This document shows, piece by piece, positions 1 through 9,954 of a stretch of 64,000 nt of DNA. The number at the start of each line of letters is the position of its first letter. Positions within the stretch are counted from its first letter, which is position 1. Under the pieces are notes generated by a model. That model saw only the letters and a program-made list of their open reading frames with translations. It made no database searches and was not told the origin of the DNA. The position numbers and the translations under genes were made by a program. The DNA is from Pseudogemmobacter bohemicus (GTDB lineage: Bacteria > Pseudomonadota > Alphaproteobacteria > Rhodobacterales > Rhodobacteraceae): contig NZ_QNHG01000003.1 in the NCBI RefSeq assembly GCF_003290025.1, positions 460,460 through 524,459 on the forward strand, written 5' to 3'.

Positions 1-512
1 CCAGGGGCTGACCGAGCGGTTGCCGGCGATGATCCCGAGGGGGTAATCGGCGGGCGGCAGCCGGTTTGGCCAGCTGTCCGGCCCGGTGCCGAGTGCAAGG
101 CCTGCGGGCCCGTTCACCCAGCGAAACGGCGCCAGCGCGCCCAGCCGGTCGACGATTTCAGAGCCGTGATTGGGCGGCGCCAGCATCACCACGCGGCCAG
201 GGGGCGGCAGGCGGTGGCGGCCCAGCCAGTCGCGCAGCAGGATACCGCCCATGGAATGGGTGACCGCATGGACCGGCCGGCCCCCCGCCAGCACCGCGCC
301 GAGCTGCGGGTCGAGCCAGTGCGCCACATCGGCGACCTCCATCCGGGTGGAGGGATAGGCGATGTTCACCACCTCATAGCCGGCGGTCTTCAGCACGACC
401 GCAATCGGCAGCAGCGAGCGCTGCGAACGGGCGAGGCCATGGATCAGCACGACCGTTTCGCCGCGCGGCGGGCGGGGGCTGGGCAAGGCCGGATGCGGCA
501 GCGGGGGGCGCC

Positions 513-519
<7 letters not shown>
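1..519 (-). CDS. Alpha/beta hydrolase, lipase-like (3' end off window)
   Basis: I translated 173 residues from the ATG at 519 to the window edge without a stop. The visible part has an IHG oxyanion-type motif near residues 26-28 and a nucleophile elbow HSMGG with Ser near residue 89, followed by APPNHGSE, which is typical of triacylglycerol lipase and PGAP1-like alpha/beta hydrolases. The catalytic Asp and His would lie beyond the window. The N-terminus is Pro/Arg-rich and shows no clear signal peptide. The start codon overlaps the stop of the upstream iron-permease-like gene by 7 bases, so the two are probably cotranscribed. Substrate unknown; a cytoplasmic esterase or lipase is the most I would infer. 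Confidence 0.75.
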
Positions 520-911
<392 letters not shown>

Positions 912-1019
912 GGCGGGTTTCCCTGGGGCACTGGTGACGCTGCCAGTCTGGGGCAGGGCGTGGCTCTGGACAAGACGTGCATTCCGGACGAGCCTTGTCC
1001 CTCCGGAGCGGAGGGCAGG

Positions 1020-1514
1020 ATGAGCAGGGCTTTTGTGAATGAGGATGCCGGCGCGGACCGCGCGGATCTGCCGGAGCTGCCGCTCTCAAAGCATCCGAAT
1101 TACGTCACTTTGCGAGGGCTGGCGGATCTTCAGGCGCGACTGACAGCGCGGCATGATGACCTCGCCGCATTGCGGGCCCGCGAAGACAGGCTCGACAAAC
1201 TGCCCGAGGCTGCCGCCGAACGCGATATCCGCTGGCTGGAGGCGCGGCTTGCCTCGGCGATCCCGGTCGATCCGGCGATGCAGGGTATCGAGGAGATGGG
1301 GTTCGGCCTCCAGGCCCTGGTCTCCGATGAAACCGGCACCGAAACCCTTTATGAGATCACCGGCGAGGATGAGGCTGATCCCGCCAAAGGCCGTATCGCG
1401 CCACATTCGCCGCTGGCCCGGGCGCTGATCGGGGCGCGGCCCGGCGATGAGGTCATCTGGAAACGCCCCGCCGGCGATCTGACCCTGGAAGTCCTGGAAA
1501 TCCGCCGTCCCTAA
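1020..1514 (+). CDS. GreA/GreB-family transcription elongation factor-like protein
   Basis: The protein is 164 residues from the ATG at 1020, just after GGAGGGCAGG, which serves as ribosome binding site. The N-terminal half (about residues 25-85) is charged and helical, consistent with the Gre coiled-coil that enters the RNA polymerase secondary channel. The C-terminal part contains the FKBP-like Gre domain with SPLARALIGARPGDEVIW, a hallmark of GreA/GreB C-termini. It is more divergent than housekeeping GreA, so it may be a GreB-like paralogue or an Rnk-type RNA polymerase binder. The reading frame extends far upstream in other annotations, but that part is antisense to the iron-permease gene and not plausible as protein. 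Confidence 0.75.
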   Translation: MSRAFVNEDAGADRADLPELPLSKHPNYVTLRGLADLQARLTARHDDLAALRAREDRLDKLPEAAAERDIRWLEARLASAIPVDPAMQGIEEMGFGLQALVSDETGTETLYEITGEDEADPAKGRIAPHSPLARALIGARPGDEVIWKRPAGDLTLEVLEIRRP

Positions 1515-1530
1515 ACGCCCCGATCTTCCT

Positions 1531-1557
1531 CTTGACTTAAATACTCCCGCCGGAGGC
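1531..1557 (-). repeat. Dispersed intergenic repeat, half unit
   Basis: Read on the minus strand this is gcctccggcgggagtattt followed by aagtcaag. The same block recurs at 40268-40302 and, in related form, at 7046-7077, 10637-10697 and 25774-25824. It lies between the convergent Gre-like gene and groEL. Confidence 0.6.
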
Positions 1558-1577
1558 ATTTGCCGCGCAGGCGGCAA

Positions 1578-1610
1578 AGAAAAAGGGCGACCCGAGGGCC
1601 GCCCTTTCCC
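1578..1610 (-). terminator. Rho-independent terminator of groESL
   Basis: An 8-bp stem (1582-1589 with 1600-1607, AAAGGGCG/CGCCCTTT) with a 10-base loop lies 25 bases beyond the groEL stop. On the minus strand it is followed by a T-rich run (TTTTTC), as expected for intrinsic termination. Confidence 0.8.
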
Positions 1611-1631
1611 AAATTTCCCAGAAGGGATGGA

Positions 1632-3293
<1,662 letters not shown>

Positions 3294-3344
3294 TCAGGAA
3301 AAAAGAAAGCGCGGCTCACGCGAAACTGCGGAGCCGCCCCGTCA

Positions 3345-3632
3345 TCACGAGATGATGCCGAGGATGTCGCTTTCTTTCATAATGAGCAGCTCTTCACCTT
3401 CGACGGTGACTTCGGTGCCCGACCATTTGCCGAACAGAACGCGGTCGCCGGCTTTGACCGACGGAGCGATCAGCTCGCCCGAATCCTTGCGTGCGCCTTC
3501 GCCGGCCGAGACGATCTCGCCTTCAGCGGGCTTTTCTTTCGCGGTATCCGGGATGATCAGCCCGCCCTTGGTTTTTTCCTCGGACTGGACGCGGCGGACC
3601 AGCACACGGTCATGCAGCGGTTTGAATGCCAT
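3345..3632 (-). CDS. groES: Co-chaperonin GroES (Hsp10)
   Basis: 95 residues with the N-terminal [14 protein letters not shown] block, the mobile-loop segment ([13 protein letters not shown]) that contacts GroEL, and the C-terminal [15 protein letters not shown]. Heptameric lid of the GroEL chamber. First gene of the groESL operon; a CIRCE operator lies between about 37 and 63 bases upstream of the start. Confidence 0.99.
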   Translation of the reverse strand: MAFKPLHDRVLVRRVQSEEKTKGGLIIPDTAKEKPAEGEIVSAGEGARKDSGELIAPSVKAGDRVLFGKWSGTEVTVEGEELLIMKESDILGIIS

Positions 3633-3668
3633 CTGGTAACACTCCCTAAGGTTCCAGGTTGAATGGGA

Positions 3669-3695
3669 TCAGCACTCACCCTGGGGGAGTGCTAA
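3669..3695 (-). promoter_or_regulatory. CIRCE operator (HrcA site) of groESL
   Basis: The inverted repeat TCAGCACTC-N9-GAGTGCTAA matches the CIRCE consensus TTAGCACTC-N9-GAGTGCTAA with one mismatch. CIRCE is bound by the repressor HrcA, which depends on GroEL for activity and so gives feedback control. It sits directly downstream of the proposed promoter. Confidence 0.95.
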
Positions 3696-3703
3696 CGGCA
3701 CCA

Positions 3704-3732
3704 CACGTAGGAAACCGCATCTGGCCTGTCAA
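3704..3732 (-). promoter_or_regulatory. Putative sigma-70-type promoter of groESL
   Basis: On the minus strand TTGACA (3732-3727) is followed after 17 bases by TACGTG (3709-3704), just upstream of CIRCE. The -35 is perfect; the -10 is weak, which is common in this group. I saw no convincing sigma-32 site here, so HrcA may be the main heat control. Confidence 0.55.
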
Positions 3733-3928
3733 CCGCCTGACCCGGCTTTTTATCTGCCGGACCGGAGAACAGGCGCGGACGGGGCCTTGCGCCATGCGGA
3801 AACAATCACGCCACCGGCTGCGTGATGCCTTGGTCTTGCCGCGCTGAAATGTCAGTCTGTGCAGTGGCCCCGCCGAAAGGCGGCTCGTCCCCGCCGCCTG
3901 GCGGTTCATCATTGTGCCGGAGACCGAC

Positions 3929-4939
3929 ATGAAACACCTCGCCGCCGCAGCTTTTGCGCTGTTCGGTCTTGTCTCGCAGGCTGCGGGTTTCTGCGGCGGG
4001 ACCAATCTGGTCGACCAGATGCTGCCCGGCGATCTGGCAGAGATTCGCGCCCGCGCCCATGCCGTCCCCTATGCGCGCGGCAATTTCTGGACGGCCGCGA
4101 AAGACGGCCAGACAATGACCATCGTGGGCACCTATCATATTGATGATCCTCGTCATATGCCGGTTTTGCCGCCGCTGACCGAACGGATCGGTGCGGCGTC
4201 GGTGCTGCTGGTCGAGGCTGGCCCGGAGGAAGAAGACGCGCTGATGAAAGCGATGGGGAAAGATCCATCGCTGATGTTCATCACCGATGGTCCGAGCCTC
4301 CTTGAGCGCCTGCCGCGCGACACCTGGCGCCGCCTTTCCGAGGCGCTGGAGGCGCGCGGCATTCCCGGCGTGTTCGCGGCCAAGTTCCAGCCCTGGTACG
4401 CGACCGTGGTGCTGGCGATCCCCCCTTGCATGATCACCCAGCCCGATCTGAAAAACGGCCTCGATGCGCAGCTGATTGACGCGGCAGAGGCAGCGGGCGT
4501 GCGGGTTCAGGCGCTGGAGCCCTATGATACGCTGTTCTCGATCTTCGGCGCCCTGACCGAAGACCAGTCGATCGCGATGATCGAGGCCTCGCTGGCGCTG
4601 GAAGGGCAGTCCGAAGATCTGGCCGTCACCACCGCCGATCTCTATTTCGAGGCCGATTCGCGGATGATCTGGGAGCTGAACCGCCTCTTCGCCTATGATC
4701 AGCCCGGTTACACCAAAGACCAGGTTGATGCCGAGATGGCGGTGATGGAGGATGTTATGATGATCCGTCGCAATCAGGCCTGGATCCCGGTGATTGAGGC
4801 CGCCGCCGCCGAGGGGCCGCTGGTCGTGGCCTTTGGCGCGCTGCATCTTTCGGGCGAAGAGGGGGTTCTGAACCTCCTGGCCCGGAATGGCTGGACCCTG
4901 ACCGAGCTGGATCTCGCCGGCGCGGCGGCACAGCCGTAA
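3929..4939 (+). CDS. TraB/GumN family protein, exported
   Basis: 336 residues from the ATG at 3929, chosen because GGAG lies 7 bases upstream and the protein then begins with a clean signal peptide (MKHLAAAAFALFGL, cleavage near residue 20). The mature protein has the family signatures GTYHIDDPRH near the N-terminus and GALHLSGEEGVLNLL near the C-terminus, which in TraB/GumN/Tiki proteins supply His and Glu residues of a metalloprotease-like fold. Bacterial members are uncharacterised; a periplasmic or outer-membrane-associated role is inferred from the signal peptide. Apparently monocistronic. Confidence 0.85.
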   Translation: MKHLAAAAFALFGLVSQAAGFCGGTNLVDQMLPGDLAEIRARAHAVPYARGNFWTAAKDGQTMTIVGTYHIDDPRHMPVLPPLTERIGAASVLLVEAGPEEEDALMKAMGKDPSLMFITDGPSLLERLPRDTWRRLSEALEARGIPGVFAAKFQPWYATVVLAIPPCMITQPDLKNGLDAQLIDAAEAAGVRVQALEPYDTLFSIFGALTEDQSIAMIEASLALEGQSEDLAVTTADLYFEADSRMIWELNRLFAYDQPGYTKDQVDAEMAVMEDVMMIRRNQAWIPVIEAAAAEGPLVVAFGALHLSGEEGVLNLLARNGWTLTELDLAGAAAQP

Positions 4940-5033
4940 CGGGCACCGCCGGGAGGAACCAAAGATATCTGCCGCCTGCCGGTTTTGCCCTGTCGACGCC
5001 GGGCGATGGCAGCGCTATCTCTTGCTCCGGGCC

Positions 5034-5103
5034 GGCATGCCAGAGTCGGCATACCAGAGTCAGCAGGCCGGATTCGGCAAACCAGAGACGGCAAACCAGA
5101 TCT
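5034..5103. repeat. Degenerate 14-bp tandem repeat, five units
   Basis: Five consecutive 14-base units (5034, 5048, 5062, 5076, 5090) fit the consensus GGCAnACCAGAGTC; units 1, 2, 4 and 5 are close and unit 3 is diverged. It lies in the 210-base gap before the aldehyde dehydrogenase and ends 46 bases before its start, so it could hold repeated regulator sites. Confidence 0.7.
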
Positions 5104-5149
5104 GGCAGCACGGGCCTGGCAGAGTTGATCAGCATCCAGGGAATTCGCC

Positions 5150-6586
5150 ATGACGCGCAAAACCGAAACGCTCCTTTTCATCGACGGCCAGTGGCGGGCG
5201 GGAACCGGCGGGCGGGTGATCCCCGTGATCAACCCGGCGACCGGGCTGCAGATCGGCACTGTCGCCCATGCCGCGCGCGAGGATCTCGATGCGGCCCTCG
5301 CGGCGGTGGAGCGGGGATTCCAGGTCTGGAAGAACGTCCCGGCCTTTGAACGCGGCAAGATCATGCGCAAGGCGGCGGTGCTGCTGCGCGAGCGCGCCGA
5401 TGATATCGCGGTGCTGATGACGCTGGAAAACGGCAAGCCCCTGGCGCAGTCGAAAGTGGAAATCGCCGGCGCTGCCGATGTGATCGACTGGTTCGCGGGC
5501 GAGGGGCAGCGCACTTACGGCCAGGTGATCCCGTCGCGCGCGCCCGATGTGCTGCAATTCACCGTGAAACAGCCTGTCGGGCCGGTTGCGGCCTTCACGC
5601 CATGGAATTTCCCGCTGAACCAGGTGGTCAGGAAGCTCTCTGCGGCGCTGGCGGCGGGCTGCTCGATCATCGTGAAAGCGCCCGAGGAAACCCCGGCCTC
5701 GCCGTCCGGGCTGATCCGCGCCTTCCAGGATGCCGGTGTGCCGGCGGGGGTGGTGAACCTTGTCTACGGCATCCCGGCCGAGATTTCCGAGTATCTGATC
5801 CCGCATCCGGTGATCCGGAAGATCAGCTTCACCGGCTCGACCCCCATCGGCAAGCAGCTGGCGGCTCTGGCCGGGCTGCATATGAAACGCGCCACGATGG
5901 AGCTGGGCGGTCATGCGCCGGTGATCGTGGCGGGCGATGCCGATCTTGATCTGGCAGTGTCGCAGATCGCGATGCACAAATTCCGCAATGCGGGCCAGGT
6001 CTGCGTCTCGCCGACGCGTTTCCTGGTGCAGGAAGACCTCCACGCCGCCTTTACCGAGCGGTTCACCGATTACGCGGCAAAGCTGAAGGTCGGCGACGGT
6101 ATGGACCCCGCAACCGAGATGGGTCCCTTGTCGAACGAGCGCCGCGTCCCGGCACTTGAGGCGCTGATCAATGACGCGGTGGAAAAGGGCGCGCGCCTGA
6201 CCACCGGCGGGCGGCGAATCGGCAATGAAGGCTGGTTTTTCGAGCCGACCGTGCTGGCCGATGTGCCGCTCGCGGCCCGGATTATGAACGAGGAACCCTT
6301 TGGCCCGGTGGCGGTGATCAACAAATTCACCACCATCGACGAAGCGATTGCTGAGGCGAACCGGCTGCCCTTCGGCCTTGCCTCCTACGCCTATACCTCT
6401 GACACCACGACCGCGACCCGGCTGGGCCATGAGATCGAGGCCGGGATGCTGACGATCAACCATCTGGGCCTCGCGCTGCCGGAAACGCCCTTTGGCGGCA
6501 TGAAAGACAGCGGTTATGGCACCGAGGGCGGCTCGGAAGCCATCGAAGCCTATCTCGAAACCCGGTTCGTCACCCGCAAAGGATAA
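5150..6586 (+). CDS. NAD(P)-dependent aldehyde dehydrogenase, succinate-semialdehyde type
   Basis: 478 residues, standard length for the ALDH superfamily. The Rossmann cofactor region has TPWNFPLNQ and [10 protein letters not shown]; the general base Glu is residue 251 in MELGGHAP, and the nucleophile Cys is residue 285 in [10 protein letters not shown]. The sequence is closest in style to the succinate-semialdehyde/glycolaldehyde branch (GabD-like: [26 protein letters not shown]). It would oxidise an aldehyde to an acid in the cytoplasm. No partner gene such as a GABA transaminase is adjacent, so the physiological substrate cannot be assigned. Confidence 0.9.
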   Translation: MTRKTETLLFIDGQWRAGTGGRVIPVINPATGLQIGTVAHAAREDLDAALAAVERGFQVWKNVPAFERGKIMRKAAVLLRERADDIAVLMTLENGKPLAQSKVEIAGAADVIDWFAGEGQRTYGQVIPSRAPDVLQFTVKQPVGPVAAFTPWNFPLNQVVRKLSAALAAGCSIIVKAPEETPASPSGLIRAFQDAGVPAGVVNLVYGIPAEISEYLIPHPVIRKISFTGSTPIGKQLAALAGLHMKRATMELGGHAPVIVAGDADLDLAVSQIAMHKFRNAGQVCVSPTRFLVQEDLHAAFTERFTDYAAKLKVGDGMDPATEMGPLSNERRVPALEALINDAVEKGARLTTGGRRIGNEGWFFEPTVLADVPLAARIMNEEPFGPVAVINKFTTIDEAIAEANRLPFGLASYAYTSDTTTATRLGHEIEAGMLTINHLGLALPETPFGGMKDSGYGTEGGSEAIEAYLETRFVTRKG

Positions 6587-6641
6587 CGGGTTCCAGGCGG
6601 CAACCACCGGATATTGCACAATATCACGGCGATCACTGGAG

Positions 6642-6701
6642 CCTCTCTCATTCCTGTGGCAAATCTGCCCCCGGCGGAGGGTGCCGCAGGAATGAGAGAG
6701 G
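6642..6701 (+). promoter_or_regulatory. Long stem-loop covering the ribosome binding site of the next gene
   Basis: A perfect 15-bp inverted repeat (6642-6656 with 6687-6701) extends by five more pairs, one a G-U, to a 20-bp stem (6642-6661 with 6682-6701) with a 20-base loop. The right arm contains GAGAGAGG, the likely Shine-Dalgarno of the gene starting at 6711, so the structure would block translation when folded. There is no U-run, so it is not a simple terminator. Confidence 0.65.
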
Positions 6702-6710
6702 TAGGTATAA

Positions 6711-6959
6711 GTGAAACGGTTTTTGACGATCCTGGTCGTGGCGGTTTTCGCGGCTGCGGCAATGCTTGGCTATCGCTATCTGTCCTGGGTGAAGAACTGG
6801 GATGGCGCTGACACGCCTTTCGACGAGGTCGGGATCGACCTGCACCAATATATGCCGGGTTTCGTGCAGGACTGGGGCTGCGCGCAGCTCTTCGCCGAAT
6901 TCGGCGACAAGACCCTGCCGCCGCATGGCTGTCGGGGCAAGGGTGGCTGGCCCGCCTGA
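6711..6959 (+). CDS. Small exported or membrane-anchored protein, unknown
   Basis: 82 residues from a GTG at 6711, chosen because GAGAGAGG and GTAGG lie just upstream. Residues 5-20 form a hydrophobic signal or anchor helix; the rest is a short acidic-aromatic domain ending with two cysteines (Cys57 in DWGCAQLF and Cys74 in PHGCRGKGG), suggesting a disulfide in the periplasm. I do not recognise a named family. It lies 124 bases beyond the aldehyde dehydrogenase, with a strong stem-loop covering its translation start. Confidence 0.7.
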   Translation: MKRFLTILVVAVFAAAAMLGYRYLSWVKNWDGADTPFDEVGIDLHQYMPGFVQDWGCAQLFAEFGDKTLPPHGCRGKGGWPA

Positions 6960-6988
6960 AGAAGCTGGCCTGCCTGAAGAAACAGAGG

Positions 6989-7077
6989 CGGGGGCCTTGC
7001 CCCCGCACCCCCAGGATATTTAAGGACAGATGAATTCCGGTGCTTTTCATCTGTCCTTAAATATCCCCGCCGGAGGC
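6989..7077. repeat. Inverted pair of the dispersed intergenic repeat
   Basis: The forward unit is a G/C hairpin (gcgggggccttgcccccgc) followed by accccc and ggatatttaaggacagatgaa. A second copy in reverse orientation follows at once, so 7014-7034 and 7046-7066 form a perfect 21-bp inverted repeat with an 11-base loop. The reverse copy ends in the ccccgccggaggc block seen at 1531 and 40291. It separates the small gene from ppaC and may end transcription of the former. Confidence 0.8.
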
Positions 7078-7134
7078 TTCCGGACCCGGCCAGAGGCGCG
7101 CCTTATTCATGTCGTCGCAGGGGAGCGGCCTCAG

Positions 7135-7163
7135 GTGACAAGCGTGTTCTCCTTGCCTATAAG
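7135..7163 (+). promoter_or_regulatory. Putative promoter of the pyrophosphatase gene
   Basis: GTGACA (7135-7140) and TATAAG (7158-7163) are separated by 17 bases, close to sigma-70-type consensus. A start site near 7170 would give a leader of about 30 bases. Confidence 0.6.
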
Positions 7164-7201
7164 GCGCGGCGAAACAGTGCTTCTCCCGCAAGGAATCTGA
7201 C

Positions 7202-8122
7202 ATGACGATCAAGGTTTTTGGCCACAAATCCCCCGATACCGATTCCACCGGTTCGCCGATCATCTGGGCCTGGTATCTTTCGGAGATCAAAGGCACCCCG
7301 GCAAAGCCCTGTCTGCTGGGCGAGCCGAATACCGAAGCCGCTTTCGTGCTGAAGCACTGGGATCTGGCAAAGCCCGAGATCATCGCCGATGTGGCGGCCG
7401 GCGATGAAGTCGTTATCGTCGACACCAACAACCCGGCCGAGCTGCCGCCCTCGGTCAATGAGGCCGCGATTATCGGCATCATCGACCACCATATGCTGGT
7501 CGGCGGGCTGAAAACCAAAGCGCCCATCGACATCACCATCCGCCCGCTGGCCTGCACCGCGACGCTGATGCATGATCTGATCGGCGCCGATCTGTCCCGG
7601 GCCCCGAAAGCCATCAAAGGCGCGATGCTGTCCTGCATTCTTTCCGACACGCTGGAATTCCGCTCGCCCACCACCACGCCGCATGACAAGGCCGTGGCCG
7701 AGAAACTCGCTGCCGATCTGGGTGTCTCGATCCCCGATTATGCCAGCCAGCTGTTCGAGGCGAAATCGGACGTTTCCGAGTTCTCGGACGAGGCGCTGCT
7801 GCGGATGGACAGCAAGGAATACACGATCGGCGGCAAGGAGCTGCGGGTTTCGGTGCTGGAAACCACCGCGCCGAAGATCCTGCTGGACCGCAAGGCCAGC
7901 CTGATGGCGACCATGCCGGCAGTGGCGAAAGCCGATGGCGCAGACCAGGTGCTGCTGTTCATCATCGACATCCTGAAAGAAGAAGCGACGCTTCTGGTGC
8001 CGAATGATCTGGTGAAGACCATTGCCGAAGCCTCGTTCGGGGCCAGGGTCGAGGGCGACACGGTGGTTCTGCCGGGCATTATGAGCCGCAAGAAGCAGAT
8101 CCTGCCGTCGCTGAAGATCTGA
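7202..8122 (+). CDS. ppaC: Manganese-dependent inorganic pyrophosphatase, family II
   Basis: 306 residues, family II length. The N-terminal DHH domain shows GHKSPDTDS, the metal-binding VDTNNPAE and the signature D95-H96-H97 in IIDHHMLVGG. The C-terminal DHHA2 domain ends with the substrate-binding SRKKQILP. It hydrolyses pyrophosphate to phosphate in the cytoplasm, driving biosynthetic reactions forward, with Mn2+ or Co2+ as cofactor. It has its own promoter and terminator. Use of a manganese enzyme here is of interest because a manganese exporter (mntP) also lies in the window. Confidence 0.97.
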   Translation: MTIKVFGHKSPDTDSTGSPIIWAWYLSEIKGTPAKPCLLGEPNTEAAFVLKHWDLAKPEIIADVAAGDEVVIVDTNNPAELPPSVNEAAIIGIIDHHMLVGGLKTKAPIDITIRPLACTATLMHDLIGADLSRAPKAIKGAMLSCILSDTLEFRSPTTTPHDKAVAEKLAADLGVSIPDYASQLFEAKSDVSEFSDEALLRMDSKEYTIGGKELRVSVLETTAPKILLDRKASLMATMPAVAKADGADQVLLFIIDILKEEATLLVPNDLVKTIAEASFGARVEGDTVVLPGIMSRKKQILPSLKI

Positions 8123-8172
8123 GGCTGAAGACCTGAGGCCTGAAGATCCATGGGCAGAAAAATCTGATCGGG

Positions 8173-8198
8173 AAGGGCGGCCTCCGGGCCGCCTTTTT
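8173..8198 (+). terminator. Terminator of ppaC
   Basis: Stem GGCGGCC/GGCCGCC (8176-8182 with 8187-8193), extended by A-T and G-U pairs, followed by TTTTT (8194-8198). Its T-run abuts the stop codon of the convergent Hsp70-like gene. Confidence 0.85.
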
Positions 8199-9439
8199 CA
8201 TACTGCGGCGGCCAGCGCCAGGCCGTCCACCACCGCCGTAAAGGCCTCGGAGCGGTGGATGCGGGCCCCGGGCAGCAACTCCGCCGCCAGATCGCTGACC
8301 AGCCGCATCAGGCTGGAGCCGCCGACAAGGATCACCGCTCCGATCTTATCGGCGTCGAGGCCGGAGAGCTGCAAGGTCTCGCGGATCGCCAGATCCAGCG
8401 CGCTGCGATGGTCGCGCAAAGCCAGATCCAGTGACCCCCATGAGATCGGCGCCGAGAGGGCGGGTTCGATGAACCCCATCCCGATCCGGGTCTTCGCCTC
8501 GCCATTATTTGCGGCAATCTTGCCGCGCTCGACCGCAAAGGCGAGTTCATGGCCCAGTTCTTCCTCCAGCACGGTCGCCAGCCGCGCCAGCCGTTTGCGA
8601 TCCACCGCGAGGCGCAGCATCGAGGTCACCTCGCGCTTTGTCTCGGGCGTGTAGAGAAACGGGATCCGCGCCCAGGTGGCGAGGTCAGAGAAGATCGCAT
8701 TGGGCACCGGCAACAGCCCTGGCCCCATCTCTCGTCTGAGCTCGCCGCCATGGCCAAGGCGCGGCATCACATGCGCCATCGAGACGGAATGGTCGAAATC
8801 GGTGCCGCCCAGCCGGATGCCATGGCTGGCGAGAATATCGACGCGGCCGCCCGCCGCCCGGAAGACGCTGAAATCCGAGGTGCCGCCGCCGATGTCGATC
8901 ACAAGGCCGGTCTGGTCGCCGATCTCCTGTTGGCAGGCCCAGGCGGCGGCCTCGGGTTCGGCAAGAAAACTCACTGAGGTAAAGCCGGCAGCGTGGTAGC
9001 AGGCGCGCAGATCGGCCTCGGCCCGGGCATCGCGGGCCGGATCATTCGTGTGAAAATGCACCGGGCGGCCCGACAGAACCTGATCGGGGCAGGCGCCGGT
9101 CGCCCGGGTGACGCGGGCGCGCAGCTCGATGAGAAAGGCGGTGATGATATCCGCGAGGCTCTGCCGTTTGCCGCCGATCATCCGCGTCTCATGCAGCAAG
9201 GGCGTGCCGAGAACCGATTTCAGCGCCCGCATATAGCGGCCTTCATCGCCCGCGATCAGTGCTTCGCCGGCGGCCTGGCCGATCCGCATCGCGCCGCCCT
9301 TTGGCGGGAAGAAAACGGCGGTGGGAAGGGTGTCGCTCTCTGCCTCGATGGCAATGCGCCTGACGGTCCCGCCCGGCCCGGGCAGGGCCACGGCGGTGTT
9401 CGAGGTGCCGAAATCAATCGCGAGAATAGTCGCCTGCAT
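8198..9439 (-). CDS. Hsp70-family protein, YegD-like
   Basis: 413 residues starting with the actin-fold phosphate-1 motif AIDFGTSNTAV; phosphate-2 VIDIGGGTSDFSV and the adenosine motif VILVGGSSLMRL are also present. It consists of the nucleotide-binding domain only, without the DnaK peptide-binding domain, which matches the YegD group of Hsp70-like ATPases. Client and partners are unknown. It is convergent with ppaC and preceded on the same strand by the ydcH-type gene after 72 bases. Confidence 0.9.
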   Translation of the reverse strand: MQATILAIDFGTSNTAVALPGPGGTVRRIAIEAESDTLPTAVFFPPKGGAMRIGQAAGEALIAGDEGRYMRALKSVLGTPLLHETRMIGGKRQSLADIITAFLIELRARVTRATGACPDQVLSGRPVHFHTNDPARDARAEADLRACYHAAGFTSVSFLAEPEAAAWACQQEIGDQTGLVIDIGGGTSDFSVFRAAGGRVDILASHGIRLGGTDFDHSVSMAHVMPRLGHGGELRREMGPGLLPVPNAIFSDLATWARIPFLYTPETKREVTSMLRLAVDRKRLARLATVLEEELGHELAFAVERGKIAANNGEAKTRIGMGFIEPALSAPISWGSLDLALRDHRSALDLAIRETLQLSGLDADKIGAVILVGGSSLMRLVSDLAAELLPGARIHRSEAFTAVVDGLALAAAV

Positions 9440-9511
9440 CGCCGGTCATCATCTGGTTTGGGGCGCGCGGAGTAGCCCAAAGCCGGGTCAGGGGCAACAG
9501 GCGAAGCGGGT

Positions 9512-9730
9512 TCAGGCGATGATATCGGGGATCAGCCGGTCCTCGATGGTGGAGATCTGGTCCTTCAGCGACAGCTTTTGCTTTTTCAGCCGCCGGATGG
9601 TCAGCATATCGGGGCGCCCGGTGTCTTCCAGCGCGGAAATCGTCTCATCAAGGTCGCGATGTTCCCGGCGCAAAACCCCGAGTTTCACGCGCAGCATCTC
9701 ATCAAAGCTCATTTCAGAGGGGGCATTCAT
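9512..9730 (-). CDS. YdcH family protein (DUF465)
   Basis: 72 residues from the ATG at 9730 (MNAPSEMSF); longer in-frame starts add an unlikely basic-hydrophobic extension. The body is one charged helical hairpin (RREHRDLDETISALE then RRLKKQKLSLKDQIS), typical of DUF465, a small cytoplasmic coiled-coil family of unknown function common in alphaproteobacteria. The same strand continues into the Hsp70-like gene. Confidence 0.85.
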   Translation of the reverse strand: MNAPSEMSFDEMLRVKLGVLRREHRDLDETISALEDTGRPDMLTIRRLKKQKLSLKDQISTIEDRLIPDIIA

Positions 9731-9848
9731 GGCTGGACGCGGGTCTTTGCTGAAGGTTCTGATCAAAACATAGAGCCGAATGATGATTCGGAGAAGCGCC
9801 ACCCGGGGTTCTGTGGAAATTTTCCCGCCAGGCCCGTGATTTGCCGGA

Positions 9849-9877
9849 CTTGCAGGGCGGCGCTCTGCCCCCCATAT
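9849..9877 (+). promoter_or_regulatory. Putative sigma-32 heat-shock promoter of hsp20
   Basis: CTTGCAG (9849-9855), 14 bases, then CCCCATAT (9870-9877) fits the sigma-32 pattern CTTGAAA-N13-15-CCCCATnT. It lies about 80 bases before the Hsp20 start, which leaves a leader long enough to hold an RNA thermometer. Confidence 0.75.
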
Positions 9878-9954
9878 TCAGGGTTACCGGGGCTGGTTGC
9901 CAATGATGGGGCCGGCATCCGCGAATTGTCGCTTTGTAAAAGGACAGTCCGACG

